Of a stretch of DNA of 64,000 bases, positions 41,430 to 51,741 are shown piece after piece (the stretch's first letter is position 1; the number at the start of each line of letters is the position of its first letter). The stretch comes from Cricetomys ansorgei (lineage: Eukaryota; Chordata; Mammalia; Rodentia; Nesomyidae): NCBI GenBank assembly GCA_026225945.1, contig JAMJFZ010000818.1, positions 7,406,001-7,470,000 of the forward strand. The letters are read 5' to 3'. The notes under the pieces are model-generated. The model was not told the origin of the DNA and ran no database searches. It worked only from the letters and a program-made list of their open reading frames with translations. A program made the translations under genes and the position numbers.

Positions 41430-41860
41430 TGAACTGGCTAGATTTATGTCAACTTGACATGAACTACAGTCGTCTGAGAAAACCTCTTGAGAAAATGTCT
41501 TAAAAATGTCTCCATAAGATCAGGCTGTGGGCCAACCTGAAGAGCATTTTCTTAATTAGTGACTGATGGGGGAGGGTCCAGCCCACTGTGGGTGGTGTAA
41601 TCCCTTGGCTCATGGTCCTGGGTTTTATAAGAGAGCAGCCTGAGTAAGCCATGGAAAGCAAGCCAGTAAGCAGCACCCCTCCATGGCCTCTGCATCAGCT
41701 CCTGCCTCCGGGTTCCTGCCATGCTTGAGTTCCTGTTCTGAGTTCCTTCAATGAGGACCAGTACTGTGGAAGCATAAGCCAAATAAACCCTTTCATCTCC
41801 AAATTGCTTCGGTCATGGTGTTTTATCCCAGCAATAGAAACCCTAACTAAGAGAGAACCA
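41430..41860 (+). mobile_element. LTR-like rodent repeat, nearly complete
   Basis: Starts near 'GATTTATGTCAACTTGACATG', has 'GTGGGCCAACCTGAAGAGCATTTTC', 'GAGGGTCCAGCCCACTGTGGGTGG', 'TTTTATAAGAGAGCAGCC' and 'AATAAACCC', and ends 'GAAACCCTAACTAAGAG'. A TATA-like box followed by AATAAA is LTR-like. A shortened copy lies at 59.1 kb. Family name uncertain; no coding part. Confidence 0.65.
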
Positions 41861-42235
41861 TATGCTAAAATTATTTTTAAAAAGTAAAAAAATGGCCAAA
41901 TAAGAAGTGATCTAAGGAGATCTGGAGATCCTGGATTTGTGGGTTGGACAATGTAAGGTTTGAGGGATTGAAATGTTGGCTTCAACATGTATGTAATGTG
42001 ATGTATAGATTCAATGAAATGTAAAAAATGGAGTCTGTCGGGATTGCTGTAGAATAACACACCAATTCCAAAGTGCGGGTGGTTATACAAAAGCTCTAGA
42101 GCATTCTAGGACTGAAAACTCTCTCTAGGACTGAGAGGGGGGGAGGGTATCAGGGGAGAGAAAGGATCCAGGAAGGGTGTGAGAAACTGGGGTGATGGAG
42201 ATGTCATGTCATCCTGTCCCACTATGGACTTTCTC

Positions 42236-42299
42236 TCTCTCCTTCCTTCCTTCCCTTCCTCTTCCCTCCCTCCATCCCTCCCTCCCTCCCTCCCCTCCC

Positions 42300-42358
<59 letters not shown>

Positions 42359-42402
42359 CTCTTTCTCTCTTTCTCTCTTTCTCTCTTTCTCTCTTTCTAC
42401 CT
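42236..42402. repeat. CCTT/CTTT polypyrimidine tract
   Basis: About 165 bases of nearly pure pyrimidine, mostly CTTT and CTCTTT units, next to a reversed B1. Confidence 0.98.
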
Positions 42403-42407
42403 TTCCT

Positions 42408-42546
42408 TTTGAGCTAGGGTCTCTCTACATAGCCCTGGCTAACTTGAAGCTCACTATGTAGGTCAGGCTGGCCTCGAACTCACAGAGATCTGCCTGCCTC
42501 TGCCTCCCGAGTGCTGGGATTAAAGGTGTGTGCCACCACCACTATT
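42408..42546 (-). repeat. B1 SINE
   Basis: Reversed B1: 'GAGCTAGGGTCTCTCTACATAGCC', 'GTCAGGCTGGCCTCGAACTC' and 'GTGCTGGGATTAAAGGTGTGTGCC'. Confidence 0.95.
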
Positions 42547-42555
42547 AGGCCTCAG

Positions 42556-42826
42556 AAAATGACTTTCAGAATGTGTTTGAGTATGTGCATGTGTGAATGC
42601 ATGCTCATGTCTGTGGGGTCACATGCTGAGGGAGTCTTCCTCGATTGCTGCCCATCTCATTCACGGAGGCAGGTGAATTGAACTCAAGCTCTGGACTTGA
42701 GCTAGTCTAGAAGCCAGGTGAGCTGCCATCTTCACCTGGCATTCACGTGGGTGTTGGAGATCTGGACTCTGGTCCTTATATTACACAGCAAAGGCTTTAC
42801 CCACTGGGCCATCTCCTCGGTCCCAG
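42556..42826 (-). repeat. B3-class SINE
   Basis: 'GTGAATGCATGCTCATGTCTGTGGGGTC' and the reversed head 'GGCTTTACCCACTGGGCCATCTCC', with a diverged middle. Confidence 0.75.
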
Positions 42827-42849
42827 AAAATTGAATAAAAACAAATCCA

Positions 42850-42947
42850 AACTAAGATTTGGTGGTACACACCTATAACCACAGCAGGAAGATCAGGAGC
42901 CCGAGGCCAGCCTGGGCTATACGACACCCTGCTCAAATAAAACAAAG
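42850..42947 (+). repeat. B1 SINE fragment
   Basis: 'TTTGGTGGTACACACCTATAACC' and 'CCCGAGGCCAGCCTGGGC', ending in AAATAAAACAAAG. Confidence 0.8.
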
Positions 42948-43245
42948 TCTGGGGAGATGGTGCCACCATCAGTAAAGCACTCGTTGCTCAAGTGTGAAGA
43001 CCTGAGTTCAATCCCCAGAGCCCATGTTTAAAAAAAGCCACACATGGAAGTGCATGCTTGTAGTCCCGGAACTGGGGGTAGAGAGGGTAGACACGGGGGA
43101 CCCCTGGGTCTGGGGCTCATTGGCCAGCCAGCCTAGTCAAGGCAGAGACCCTGCCTCAGAACTAAGATGAACAACTTCTGAAGAATGACACCTGAAGTCG
43201 ACCTCTGACCTCCACAGGTACCTGCACACATGTGCACCCTCCACA
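42948..43245 (+). repeat. tRNA-headed composite SINE (B3/B4 class)
   Basis: 'GGGGAGATGGTGCCACCATCAGTAAAGCAC...GAGTTCAATCCCC', 'GGCTCATTGGCCAGCCAGCC' and 'CCTCTGACCTCCAC'. It directly follows a B1 and leads into the purine tract. Confidence 0.85.
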
Positions 43246-43264
43246 CTGAACACAACACAACAAA

Positions 43265-43712
43265 AATGAAGAGGAGGAGGAGGAAGAGGGATAGGAACAG
43301 GAGGAGGAGCAGGAGGAGAAAGAAGAGGAGGAGGGATAAGAACAGGAGGAGGAGGAAGAGGAAGAAGAAGAGGAGGAGGAAGAAGAGGAGGAGGAGGAAG
43401 AGGAGGAGGAAGAGGAAGAAGAAGAGGAGGAGGAGGAAGAGGAGGAGGAGGAAGAAGAGGAGGAGGAGGAAGAGGAGGAGGAGGAAGATGAGGAGGAGGA
43501 AGGATAGGAACAGGAGGAGGAGGAAGAGGAGGAGGAAGAGGAAGAGGAGGAGGGATAGGAAGAGGAGGAGGAGGAAGAAGAGGAGGAGGAAGAGAAAGAG
43601 GAGGAAGAAGAGGAGGAGGAAAAAGAGGAGGAGGAAGAGGAAGAAGAAGAGGAGGAGGAGGGATAGGAACAGAAGAAGGAGGAGGAGGAGGAAGAGGAGG
43701 AGGAGAGAGAGA
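43265..43712. repeat. 450-bp GAG/GAA purine tract
   Basis: About 450 bases with almost no pyrimidine on the plus strand. The main interruption is a recurring GGATAGGAACAG-type word at about 43289, 43333, 43502, 43552 and 43661. One strand reads as 162 codons of Arg/Lys, which is not a gene. Confidence 0.98.
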
Positions 43713-43849
43713 AAATGACAGGGAAATCCAGGCTTTTGTTCAGAGCTAGGCAGACAGGAAGTGAGGCAAGGCAGAGGCTGGGGAATGCCCCTGTGTGGAG
43801 CTGCTGAGAGCTCTCCTGCCGGAGGCTGCCACCTGTTCTCTAAGGTATG

Positions 43850-44090
43850 GTGGAGGATTTAATTAAACCCGGCTGGCCACCCCCACCTGGAGCAGGAGGG
43901 AGAGGTGAGGGGTTGGCTGCAGCCTGAGGGGGCAGGGTCATTTCTTAACTTGCCTTAGGCCTGATCTTAAATTAATAAAATCACAGCCAGTGGATGCCCT
44001 CCCAGCTAGCCCTCTGTCCTCTCCAAGCCACTCAAGGACCCTCATAACTGGTTATTAAGGAAAATAAATAACTTGGTGGGGTCGGAGGGG
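43850..44090. promoter_or_regulatory. conserved-element candidate 15
   Basis: GGATTTAATTAAACCC, TCTTAAATTAATAAAATC, CTGGTTATTAAGG and AAATAAATAACTTGG with an E-box CACCTGG. No repeat signature. Lies directly after the purine tract. Confidence 0.5.
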
Positions 44091-44224
44091 ACTATCTGGA
44101 CCCCTGGGTGATGACTAAGGCCCAGAACTCAGAGGTGGGGTGGGGAGCCTTGGGATCTCTGTTTAGTTAACCATTGGAGGAAGGAAAGGGATGGGATGAT
44201 TCTCCGAATACTGTGTAGAGCCTG

Positions 44225-44371
44225 ACCTGGTAGGATAGGTAAGCCATCTTAGCTACTGCAGAGGCTGAGGCAGGAGATCACAAGTTCAAGGCCTGCATGG
44301 GCTACTGAGTGAGTTCAAGGCCAGCCTGAGCAATTTAGTGAGGCCCTGCCTCAAAATAAAAAGTAAAAAGA
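44225..44371 (+). repeat. B1-like half of a B1-ID SINE
   Basis: 'TAGCTACTGCAGAGGCTGAGGCAGGAG', 'GTTCAAGGCCAGCCTGAGCAATTTAG' and 'CCTGCCTCAAAATAAAAAG' precede the ID array, as at 53.6 kb. Confidence 0.8.
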
Positions 44372-44760
44372 GGCCTGACTATGTAGCTCAGTGGTAGAGC
44401 ACCTGCCTAGAATCCTCCAGTGAGGGGCTGGGGTGTGGCTCAGTGGTAGAGCACCTGCCCAGAATCCCCCAGTGAGGGGCTGGGATGTGGCTCAGTGGTA
44501 GAGCACCTGCCTAGAATCCCCCAGTGAGGGGCTGGGGTGTGGCTCAGTGGTAGAGCACCTGCCTAGAATCCCCCAGTGAGGGGCTGGGGTGTGGTCTCAG
44601 TGGTAGAGCACCTGCCTAGAATCCCCCAGTGAGGGGCTGGGGTGTGGCTCAGTGGTAGAGAACCTGCCCAGAATCCCCCAGTGAGGGGCTGGGGTGTGGC
44701 TCAGTGGTAGAGCACCTGCCCAGAATCCCCCAGTGAGGGGCTGGAGTGTGGCTCAGCAGT
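44372..44760 (+). repeat. ID-derived 52-bp tandem array, locus D
   Basis: Unit mark GTGAGGGGCTGG falls at 44420, 44472, 44524, 44576, 44629, 44681 and 44733: spacing 52 bases, once 53. About 7.5 units are nearly identical. Each holds TGGCTCAGTGG, a polymerase III A-box-like word. A B-box (GGTTCGAATCC type) is absent from the units. The high identity suggests recent expansion. Confidence 0.95.
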
Positions 44761-44769
44761 ACTACAAAC

Positions 44770-44808
44770 AGTGATGATGATGATGACGATGAAGGAGAAG
44801 GAGGAGAA
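44770..44808. repeat. (GAT/GGA)n run
   Basis: Short GATGATGATGACGATGAAGGAG run at the end of the array. Confidence 0.8.
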
Positions 44809-45040
44809 TTGATATGAGCAGAGCATTGTGGGTCAAGGGTAAACTTGGGGATCCCCTGGAAACTCCCCATCCCTCTGAAATGTACAGAGGCAGTATATTC
44901 TAGGGAGGGCTTACTCTGAATTGGGTACATTGTAGCGCCAAGAGTGGCCTGCTTCTGTGGACCCCCATTCTGCTGGGCCAGCAGGTCCCACGTGTACCGG
45001 GTAAGAAACAAGCCTACCAGGCATCGGAACTGTAACACCG

Positions 45041-45262
45041 GCTCTGGGGGTGCAGCTCAGCTTGCAGAGTTCTTGTCCAACACGAACAAGACCCTGGATT
45101 CCATCCCCAGCATCTCACAAACCAGGCATGGTGCCCCACCCCTGCAAACCCAGCAGTCAGGAGGCACAGGAAGAAGGATCAGAAGTTCAAGGTCATCTCC
45201 AGCTACACAGGGAAAGTGAGACCAACTTGGGGATCTGAGACCCCATCTCAGAACCAACAACC
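45041..45262 (+). repeat. B4-type SINE (ID head, B1 tail)
   Basis: The ID head 'GGTGCAGCTCAGCTTGCAGAG...CCCTGGATTCCATCCCCAG' is followed by the B1 part 'CCAGGCATGGTGCCCCACCCC'. Confidence 0.85.
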
Positions 45263-45574
45263 AATGCGACAGACACAGGAGCCAGGGGTCTGAAGGGACA
45301 CTTCTTCGGGGATGACATAGAAATAGATGAAAAGATTTTGGAACTTAGAGGGTATCACCCCAACTTTAACTCACCAAGGGCGTCTTGGGTAGACTGTTGG
45401 ATATCCCATTTTGGGCACCTCACTGTCCCTACACACACCTGGGGTGTGTAGATCAGGGAGGGAATCATGGTACAGGAACAGCCACCATGGGTTCCCAGTG
45501 CTGAGCACGGACCACCAACACTGTCCTGCAGGTCTAGTCTTCTAGTAGGCCTGCCAGCTCAATGGCAGGAATGC
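45263..45574. other. unique DNA, nothing recognised
   Basis: About 310 bases. No element identified. Confidence 0.4.
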
Positions 45575-45665
45575 GAAGTTGAGGTGGGGAAACTGAGGCC
45601 CAGAGAGGGAAGAGGACTTGTCGAAGCAAGTCAGGGAGGAGTCAGGATCCAGCAGAGCTTGTTCG
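45575..45665 (-). repeat. MIR fragment
   Basis: 'GGGGAAACTGAGGCCCAGAGAGGGAAGAGGACTTGTC' type text is the antisense MIR core. Confidence 0.75.
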
Positions 45666-46058
45666 GTGCCAGGACCCGCACTAATCCCAGGCAAGTGTTA
45701 AGTTGATTTCTCCCCACAATGACTATCCCCCCCACTATGATGGACACCCCCAGAACGTGAAGGTTGTCAGAGCAAAGAGTGTAAGGTGAAGGGAGAGCTC
45801 CCTGAGGGCCTCGGGTGTGGGGGGGGGTTCCCTCGTCACGTGGCCTGAATGCAGTACTTGACCATGAACCCTCAGCCTCTGTCACCTGTGCACCCTTTTC
45901 ATGTTAGGGGAGAGGACAGAGGGGCTGCAGACTATGCAGAGCTTTGCCCTGCTGCTTATGGGGGATTTCACGGATGTGGCTGTGGCTACCTGGCTCCCCA
46001 ACACTCATCCTGAGTCTCGATAACGGAGATTACGTAAGACTGTGCCACAGCTTTCTCT

Positions 46059-46060
<2 letters not shown>
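45666..46060. other. unique DNA, nothing recognised
   Basis: About 400 bases up to a GT tract. Confidence 0.4.
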
Positions 46061-46100
<40 letters not shown>

Positions 46101-46150
46101 TGTGGTATGTGTGTGCATGTGTGTTTGTGCGTGTGTGTGTAACATATGTG
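46061..46150. repeat. (GT)n microsatellite, interrupted
   Basis: About 90 bases, mostly GT, with GGT and GCAT interruptions. Related TGTGTGT words continue to about 46265. Confidence 0.95.
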
Positions 46151-46299
46151 TATTCTGTGTGTATTTTGTGTGAAAGAGAAAGAGAGATTGTGGTGTGTGT
46201 GCGTCAGGAGTATGTTTGCATGGGCTATGTGTGACATATGTGTGGGTGTATGTGGTGGTCTGTGTGCGGGAGGCCATCAAGTACATCAAATGTTTTGCT

Positions 46300-46492
46300 T
46301 TCTCACCCAGGTTATTGAGATAAAGTCTATCACCAAACCTGGAGCTAAGCAGGAAGCCAGCAAGCCCCAGCATTTCTCCTGTCTCCACCCCTTACAGTGC
46401 TGGGGTTACAGATATGCCAGGGGCCATGTCCTGGCTTTTTATCAGGGTGCTGGGAATTTGAACTTAACTCTGGGTTTTCACAGACAAAATGA
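46300..46492 (-). repeat. B4-like SINE, old
   Basis: 'TTATTGAGATAAAGTCTATCACC', 'CAGTGCTGGGGTTACAGATATGCC' (reversed B1) and then 'GGGTGCTGGGAATTTGAAC' (reversed tRNA-like head). Confidence 0.6.
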
Positions 46493-46689
46493 CAGTCTGG
46501 ACAAATGTGTGCCCTGCTCTGTACCCCCTAACACCAGATCCAGAGGGATCCAGCAGCTCCAAAGGAATTATCTTGAGGCTTAGAGTACGCGACAGAGGGA
46601 CCACCCTGTGGATCCTGGCCATCTCCAGAGATCCAGGAGCCATCAATGCTTGGGTATGTAATGTCCTTCCCTCCCTGGGGCGCTGGCTT

Positions 46690-47045
46690 CCCTTCTGAAA
46701 TAATCTGGATTCTTAAGCACAATTAGAGAGGTAACGAGGGTCAGGAACGCCTTTCAAACCCAGTTTAGCACGAAGTCCTGACGCAGGCATCGCCCAGGTG
46801 GATACTGTCAATAAAATGGATTCTCAGCCATCACACTTGCACGGTGGCAGCGGGCCCAGCGCTAATGCAGCCTGGCAGAGCTGCGGCCGGCTTCCGCCCG
46901 CCTTCATTACTGCAGAGCTTGTAACAGCTTTCGCAGAATTCATTAGGGAAAGAAAACAGTAAGATTTGAAGTTATTTGTAAACCCGACAGGGGAAACACA
47001 CATCGTGTCTCGGAAGGAAGTGTGTCGATTTTAGATGGAGCCGTG
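46690..47045. promoter_or_regulatory. conserved-element candidate 16 (long)
   Basis: About 350 bases: GAAATAATCTGG, CACAATTAGAG, GTCAATAAAATGG, GCGCTAATGCAGCC, TTCATTACTGCAG, GAATTCATTAGGG and GAAGTTATTTG, mixed with CpG-containing words (GCGGCCGGC, AACCCGACAGG). No repeat signature. One of the best enhancer candidates. Confidence 0.6.
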
Positions 47046-47466
47046 GGGGACCAGGAGGAGGGCAGCCAGGGAATCTGGGGTGGGGGGCAAAGTCTGCACG
47101 GATGGTGGTCCCCTCTAGCTGAACCCCAGCAAATGTGGGTCAACGTCTGCAACCGCAGGTACAGCAAGAGCCCAGAGAGGACAGGGCTGTCCTTACAGTC
47201 GCACAGCAGACAGACTCGAGATTGAAAACAGCTCCTTGGGCTCCTCTGGAGGTCCGTCTGGGAGGAGAGGTATCTTGTCCTGCAGTTTGGCTTGTGCAAC
47301 CTCCCAGTCAGGGCACACACACTCCCTGATCAAAAACCTCAGCCCAGCTCCCTTCCTGCCTCCCCCGCACCTCTCCTTCACCTCTGTTCTCTAGACCTTT
47401 GCTTGCATGGATCTTCTTCCATATTCACCAAAGTCATGGCTAGGAGTGACTCTGATGCCCCGGGAA

Positions 47467-47576
47467 TCAGGTATGGTGGTACAAGCTTTCATTCTGGCCC
47501 TGGGGAGGCTGAGCCAGGAGGAGTCCTAAGCTAGCTCGGGCTAAGTAGCAAGACTTCACCAAAACCCAAAAAGAAT
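47467..47576 (+). repeat. B1 SINE, diverged
   Basis: 'CAGGTATGGTGGTACAAGCTTTCATTC', 'GGGGAGGCTGAGCCAGGAGGAG' and an A-rich end. Confidence 0.75.
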
Positions 47577-48225
47577 CCTCTCCTGCAGGCAGTGTCTCCA
47601 GTGTCATCCCAGCTTTTGTTTTAAAGAACAAATTTTTGAGGCCTTGCTATTCTAGTAGTCACTCCACTTGGTGCCCAAGGACTGTGGACCCCACAACAGA
47701 GCATGGGTGTGTCGGGGAAAGGGCTCCAGTCTGGGCTGGTGGCCTCCTGCGGAGTCTGGGTATCAGAGAGGTAGCAGGGCTGCCCCGGGGTCACTTAGTG
47801 GGATGCAGGGATGCAGTTGGCAGGGAGGGAAGATGTGTTTTGGCTCAGGTTTTCAGAGGGTCTGTAATTATGCAGGAAGGCGTGGCAGAGTTGCTCGATT
47901 CGTTCAAGACTGTGGAAAGAGGGTTCTCATGATGAACGGGCAAGGAGGGATTAGAGAAAGAGCAGGTCTAGGGTCTCAGGGCAGACAGCAGCAGCCTCCC
48001 TCCTCTCCTGAGTCGCCATGGATTTCAGGAGGTGGTCACGTGCCCCTGTAACCAGTACAAGAGCACTAGATGCGGGAAGAAAGGCAGGGAAGTGACACCT
48101 GAGAGGCCCCTTAGCAGGAGCCTGCCTGCTGGTCCCTAACCCAGAGTACTGGAGTTGCAGGGCAGCCGGAACTGACAGGGATGGGGAGGAAGCACGATTA
48201 AAGGAGGCATCAAGTCTGCATTGGG
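47577..48225. other. unique DNA, nothing recognised
   Basis: About 650 bases. Frames at 47636-48051 overlap in two phases and match nothing I know. Confidence 0.4.
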
Positions 48226-48227
48226 AG

Positions 48228-48365
48228 CCAGGCTTAGTAGTACACGCCTTTAATCCCGGCACTCCGGAGGCAGAGGCAGGAGGAGCTCTTGTGAGTTTGA
48301 TGCCAGCCTGGGCTACCTAAGGAGTTCCAGGCTAGTTGCAACTATATAAAAAGATCATGTCTCAA
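48228..48365 (+). repeat. B1 SINE
   Basis: 'TAGTAGTACACGCCTTTAATCCCGGCACTCC', 'GAGGCAGAGGCAGGAGGAG' and 'CCAGCCTGGGCTACC' in sense order. Runs into a GA repeat. Confidence 0.95.
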
Positions 48366-48401
48366 AGAAAGAGAGATAGAGATAGAGAGAGAGAGAGAAA
48401 G
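48366..48401. repeat. (GA/GATA)n microsatellite
   Basis: Short GAGATAGAGA run at the B1 tail. Confidence 0.9.
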
Positions 48402-48453
48402 GACTGAATTCTACCTGATGGCACAACTTGGGGGAGGGAAGATTTTACTTGGC

Positions 48454-48630
48454 AGGCTGTGGTGATGGCTCAGTTAGTAAATTGTTTGCTGCACAAACAT
48501 GAGGACTAGAGTTTGGATCCCCAGCACCCTTGTAAAAAGCCTAGGTGGTGAGCATGCACACATCATCCCAGCACCGGGGAGGCAGAGATAGAAAGATCCT
48601 TAGGGTTTGCTGACCAGCTAATCTGGTCAC
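48454..48630 (+). repeat. tRNA-headed composite SINE, 5' part
   Basis: 'GTGATGGCTCAGTTAGTAAATTG...GTTTGGATCCCCAGC' then 'ATCCCAGCACCGGGGAGGCAGAG'. Confidence 0.8.
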
Positions 48631-48784
48631 AGAGTTGGCTCATTCGGTAAAGGTGCTTACATACAAACCTGTTGACCTGAGTTTGCCCCTCAGAACTCAT
48701 GGTGGAAGTTCTCCTGAAAGTTGTTCTTTGATCACCACATGCATGTCCTGGCATGTGCACACACACATGCTAGTGCATACAGGT
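48631..48784 (+). repeat. tRNA-headed SINE, second copy
   Basis: A new head 'GTTGGCTCATTCGGTAAAGGTGC...TGACCTGAGTTTGCCCC', ending near a CA tract. Confidence 0.7.
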
Positions 48785-48812
48785 ACACACACACACACAC
48801 ACACTCACACAC
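48785..48812. repeat. (CA)n microsatellite
   Basis: About 13 CA units after the SINE end. Confidence 0.9.
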
Positions 48813-48824
48813 AAAACCTGGTCA

Positions 48825-49135
48825 TACAAATGCATTTTGGCTCACAGTCTCTGGGGTTTTCAGTCCACAATGGCAGGGAAGGCATGGCAGAGTGGCTCGG
48901 CTCAATTCATGGTGGCCAGAGCCTGGTTAAGTCTATTCACACCACAGTGGGCCCTGCAAGAAGAGAAGAGAACAAGAACCAAGGGTGGAGTTATAACTCT
49001 CAAAGGCCCGCCCCTCATGATCCATTTCCTCTAACCAGGCCCCTCTTCCTAAAGGCTCTACAGCCTCCCCACCAGTTGGACTCCAGGAGTTCAACAGGAG
49101 CCTGTGAGGAACAATTCACATCCAAACCATAGCAA
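48825..49135 (-). mobile_element. ERVL-MaLR-type solo LTR
   Basis: Read on the minus strand it starts 'GCTATGGTTTGGATGTGAATTG', has 'GGCTGTAGAGCCTTTAGGAAG', 'GGAAATGGATCATGAGGGGCGG' and 'GACTGTGAGCCAAAATG'. Same order as the copies at 1.3, 55.8 and 60.6 kb. Its 3' end is truncated. No coding sequence attached. Confidence 0.7.
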
Positions 49136-50215
49136 AGGCCAAGGGGCCACCTTTCTCAGGCAGAGACAGGACAGACCCCACAGGGGCAGTAGGGATTGTG
49201 AGGTGGGTGGTAGAAGATAAACTGTCTGGTGAGAGTTCATTCCGTGGTACCCACCCGAGGGCCCACAGGAGAGATGAGGCCTTAGATGCTGGAGATCCCA
49301 GCCATGCTAGGGTGACAGGTTAGATCATTGTCTGCCTTTCAGGATCTTCCTGCATCCATGCTCAGCCCAGGCCTTGGCTGAGTCCAGGGTTGGGAGTGCC
49401 CGGCAGTGTTTCTCGGAGTCCTCTCCCCAGGAGGAGACCCAGGAGGGTCTTTCCCCTAGGTGGATCCCAACCTCCCTCAGAGCTCTACCCCTGGGGCTGA
49501 GGGTCAAGTCTTGGGAATCTGGTCCTTTTTATTCCAGGATCTAGGTGCCAGTGGGGAGCAGTGGGAGGAGAAGCTGGGAGACTGAGCCACCTGTCCTGTG
49601 CTAAGTCTGTATTGGGGCCTGGGAGGAGCCCCTGTCTCTTCCGGTCAGAGGAATAAAGCCAGATCAAAGTCGGAGTTTATGATCCGAGCTGGGCAGCAGC
49701 CGGAAAAGACTCAAGTGGGCTGCGGGATGGTTCTGGGATCCAAAGACCCCCATCTGTCCTGGAGTGGGGGGACCACTGGAGAGGAGGCTAGGAAGAAAGC
49801 TCAGAACCTGTTCCAGGTTTAGGATGAGGGTACTCCAGAGGTGCCAGGTATGACGGGGACATTCTAAGTCCCCAGAGCCACATTGGCCATGTTGGAGAAA
49901 ATAAGCCTGGCTCATTTCAGGCTCATTTCAGAAAATAAGTGACTCATTCAGACCAAGCCGGGAGTGACCCGTAGCCTGATCCAGCCAGGGTTTGCCACGT
50001 TGCCAATGGCCTGCGGAAGGCAGGGGTGTTGGCAAGGTGAGGGGGACGGTGGGGTCCTCAGGTGGGGTCATGGGTACATGCAGACAGGACCAAGGTATAA
50101 GTGGTCTAACCTCATCCTGCAGAGGCCCTGGGGGAGCTCCGGGCCTCCAGCAGGCTTGCTTTGTCCCCATACCCTTGCTGAGAGGTACTGTAACAAATAA
50201 TCCAGTTAGGTGTTT
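49136..50215. other. unique DNA, nothing recognised
   Basis: About 1.1 kb. A tandem 'GGCTCATTTCAG' pair occurs near 49911-49931. No exon is supported. Confidence 0.4.
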
Positions 50216-50229
50216 GCAGGGACGAGCGC

Positions 50230-50415
50230 TAAGCGAACCCTCCCCTCCCCCACCTTCTTTCTCTCCCTCCTCTCTTTCCTCTCTCTTCTTCCTCCCCCTT
50301 TCCTTCTCCCTTTCTCTTCCATCTTTCTTCTTTCTCACCTTCGTCTCTCCTCTGTCTTCTCTCCAGCCTTTATCTTGTCTTCTCCTTTGTCATCCCCGCC
50401 CCCCCCCCCGCCACT
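50230..50415. repeat. pyrimidine-rich tract
   Basis: About 185 bases mostly C/T, ending in a poly-C run of about 15 (50397-50410). Minus-strand reading gives Arg/Lys/Glu runs. Confidence 0.85.
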
Positions 50416-51235
50416 TCTCTCCTCTCTATCATCTCACTCCCACCCCAGCCAAACCCTCACCTCAAGTCCTTCCTCACCTCTGCATCCCCACAGTGTGAGG
50501 CTGACCCCAGGCTGAGCTTCCTGCTCTGAGCCTAGGCCTCTCTTTAGTCCTGCTTGCACCCAGGACCCCAGCAGTGCAGGCAGGAGTGTCAGGTCCCTGA
50601 GACCTTCACCCCAGGGGTCCCCAACCTCGAGCTCCTGAGGTGTCCCTTCCCAACCCTGCCACCCACATACTCTGGGTCCTCCAGCCGTTCTGCTCTCCCA
50701 GGGCTGCTTGAGGCTGCCTGGTTAGGAAAAGAGGTGAGGAGGGACCCAAAGTCCCCCATGGGGTACCCAGAAGAAAGCCCTGAAGTCCCTACTCACCATC
50801 CCTCTCTGAGACTGACCCCAAACCTAGTGCCTAGAACAACATCTGCCTTCCTCACCCATCCGCACAGCTGGTCCTCTCTGGACCACGGACCTTTCACACC
50901 GCTAGGTCCTTGTCTCTATGCTGTCTTCTCCAGGTAATTCCTCTCTCTAGCCAAGGAGACTGCAAGGTCCCGCCCACTGCCACTTTCTCCAGAGGAAAGA
51001 CACACTCGGGCTGCAGTGTTCCGCAGGCCCAGCTCCTGGCGTGACTGCATGGTGTGAGCCTTGCCACCTGGCTGGGACAAGTCACTCTCCCACAGATGAC
51101 ATGTGCAGCGCCCAGGACTCCCCACCCCCACCCGGGTGAGACCAGCACCAAGGGTTCCAGCTCCGGCAACGGCTGCTGTGACAGGACTCCGTCACATGCA
51201 AACTCTGCATGTAAGGCTCCCGACAACCCTCTGGA
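50416..51235. other. unique DNA, nothing recognised
   Basis: GC-rich. Weak MIR-like text 'GCCTTGCCACCTGGCTGGGACAAGTCAC' near 51058. No exon called. Confidence 0.4.
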
Positions 51236-51292
51236 ACAACTCCCATTAGTCCTCACTTTACAGCTAGAGAAACCGAGGGTTGACATGAGCAA
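51236..51292 (-). repeat. MIR fragment
   Basis: 'CTCACTTTACAGCTAGAGAAACCGAGGG' type text is the antisense MIR core. Confidence 0.6.
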
Positions 51293-51361
51293 GCCCCCAC
51301 CTCTGCTGTTTCCCTTCGAGGCTGAGACCACCTGCCTAGCGCTCTCTAAAGAGAGTGGATG

Positions 51362-51627
51362 TGGGCTGGGGAGACAGCTCCGTCAGTAAAGTGCTTGCCA
51401 TACAATCATGAGGATCTGAAATCTGTTGCGAAGAACACGCTTAAAGAATCCAGGAATGATGCATCCACGTAGAATCTCAGCCCTGGGGAGGTGGAGATGG
51501 GTGGATCCCTGGGGCTTGCTGGTCAGCCAACCTATTGAATTGATGCATTTGAGGGCAGTCAGAGCCTGTCTCAAAAATAAGGTGGACCGTACCTGAGATA
51601 GAACACCTAAGGCTGACCTTTGGCCTC

Positions 51628-51628
<1 letters not shown>
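51362..51628 (+). repeat. tRNA-headed composite SINE (B3/B4 class)
   Basis: 'GGGCTGGGGAGACAGCTCCGTCAGTAAAGTGC', a diverged middle, 'GGATCCCTGGGGCTTGCTGGTCAGCC' and 'CTGACCTTTGGCCTCCAC'. Confidence 0.85.

Positions 51629-51656
<28 letters not shown>
51629..51656. repeat. (CA)n microsatellite
   Basis: About 13 CA units at the SINE 3' end. Confidence 0.9.
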
Positions 51657-51659
<3 letters not shown>

Positions 51660-51741
51660 TAGGGTACCTGCACACTCACATACCCACACATACACAAGCA
51701 CACGCTCATACACACAAACGCACAAAGAAGGGCAGATGCCT

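Noticed and set aside
43230..43718. 162-codon Arg/Lys frame resembling a basic nuclear protein
   Set aside because: Pure GAG/GAA tract with no start context, unique flank or splice signal.
44390..44460. Functional tRNA gene suggested by TGGCTCAGTGGTAGAGC
   Set aside because: This is the tRNA-like head of an ID SINE. Anticodon and T arms of a real tRNA are missing.
44372..44760. CRISPR-like direct repeats with regular spacing
   Set aside because: The 52-bp period has no unique spacers and the unit is an ID SINE part; the sequence is mammalian.
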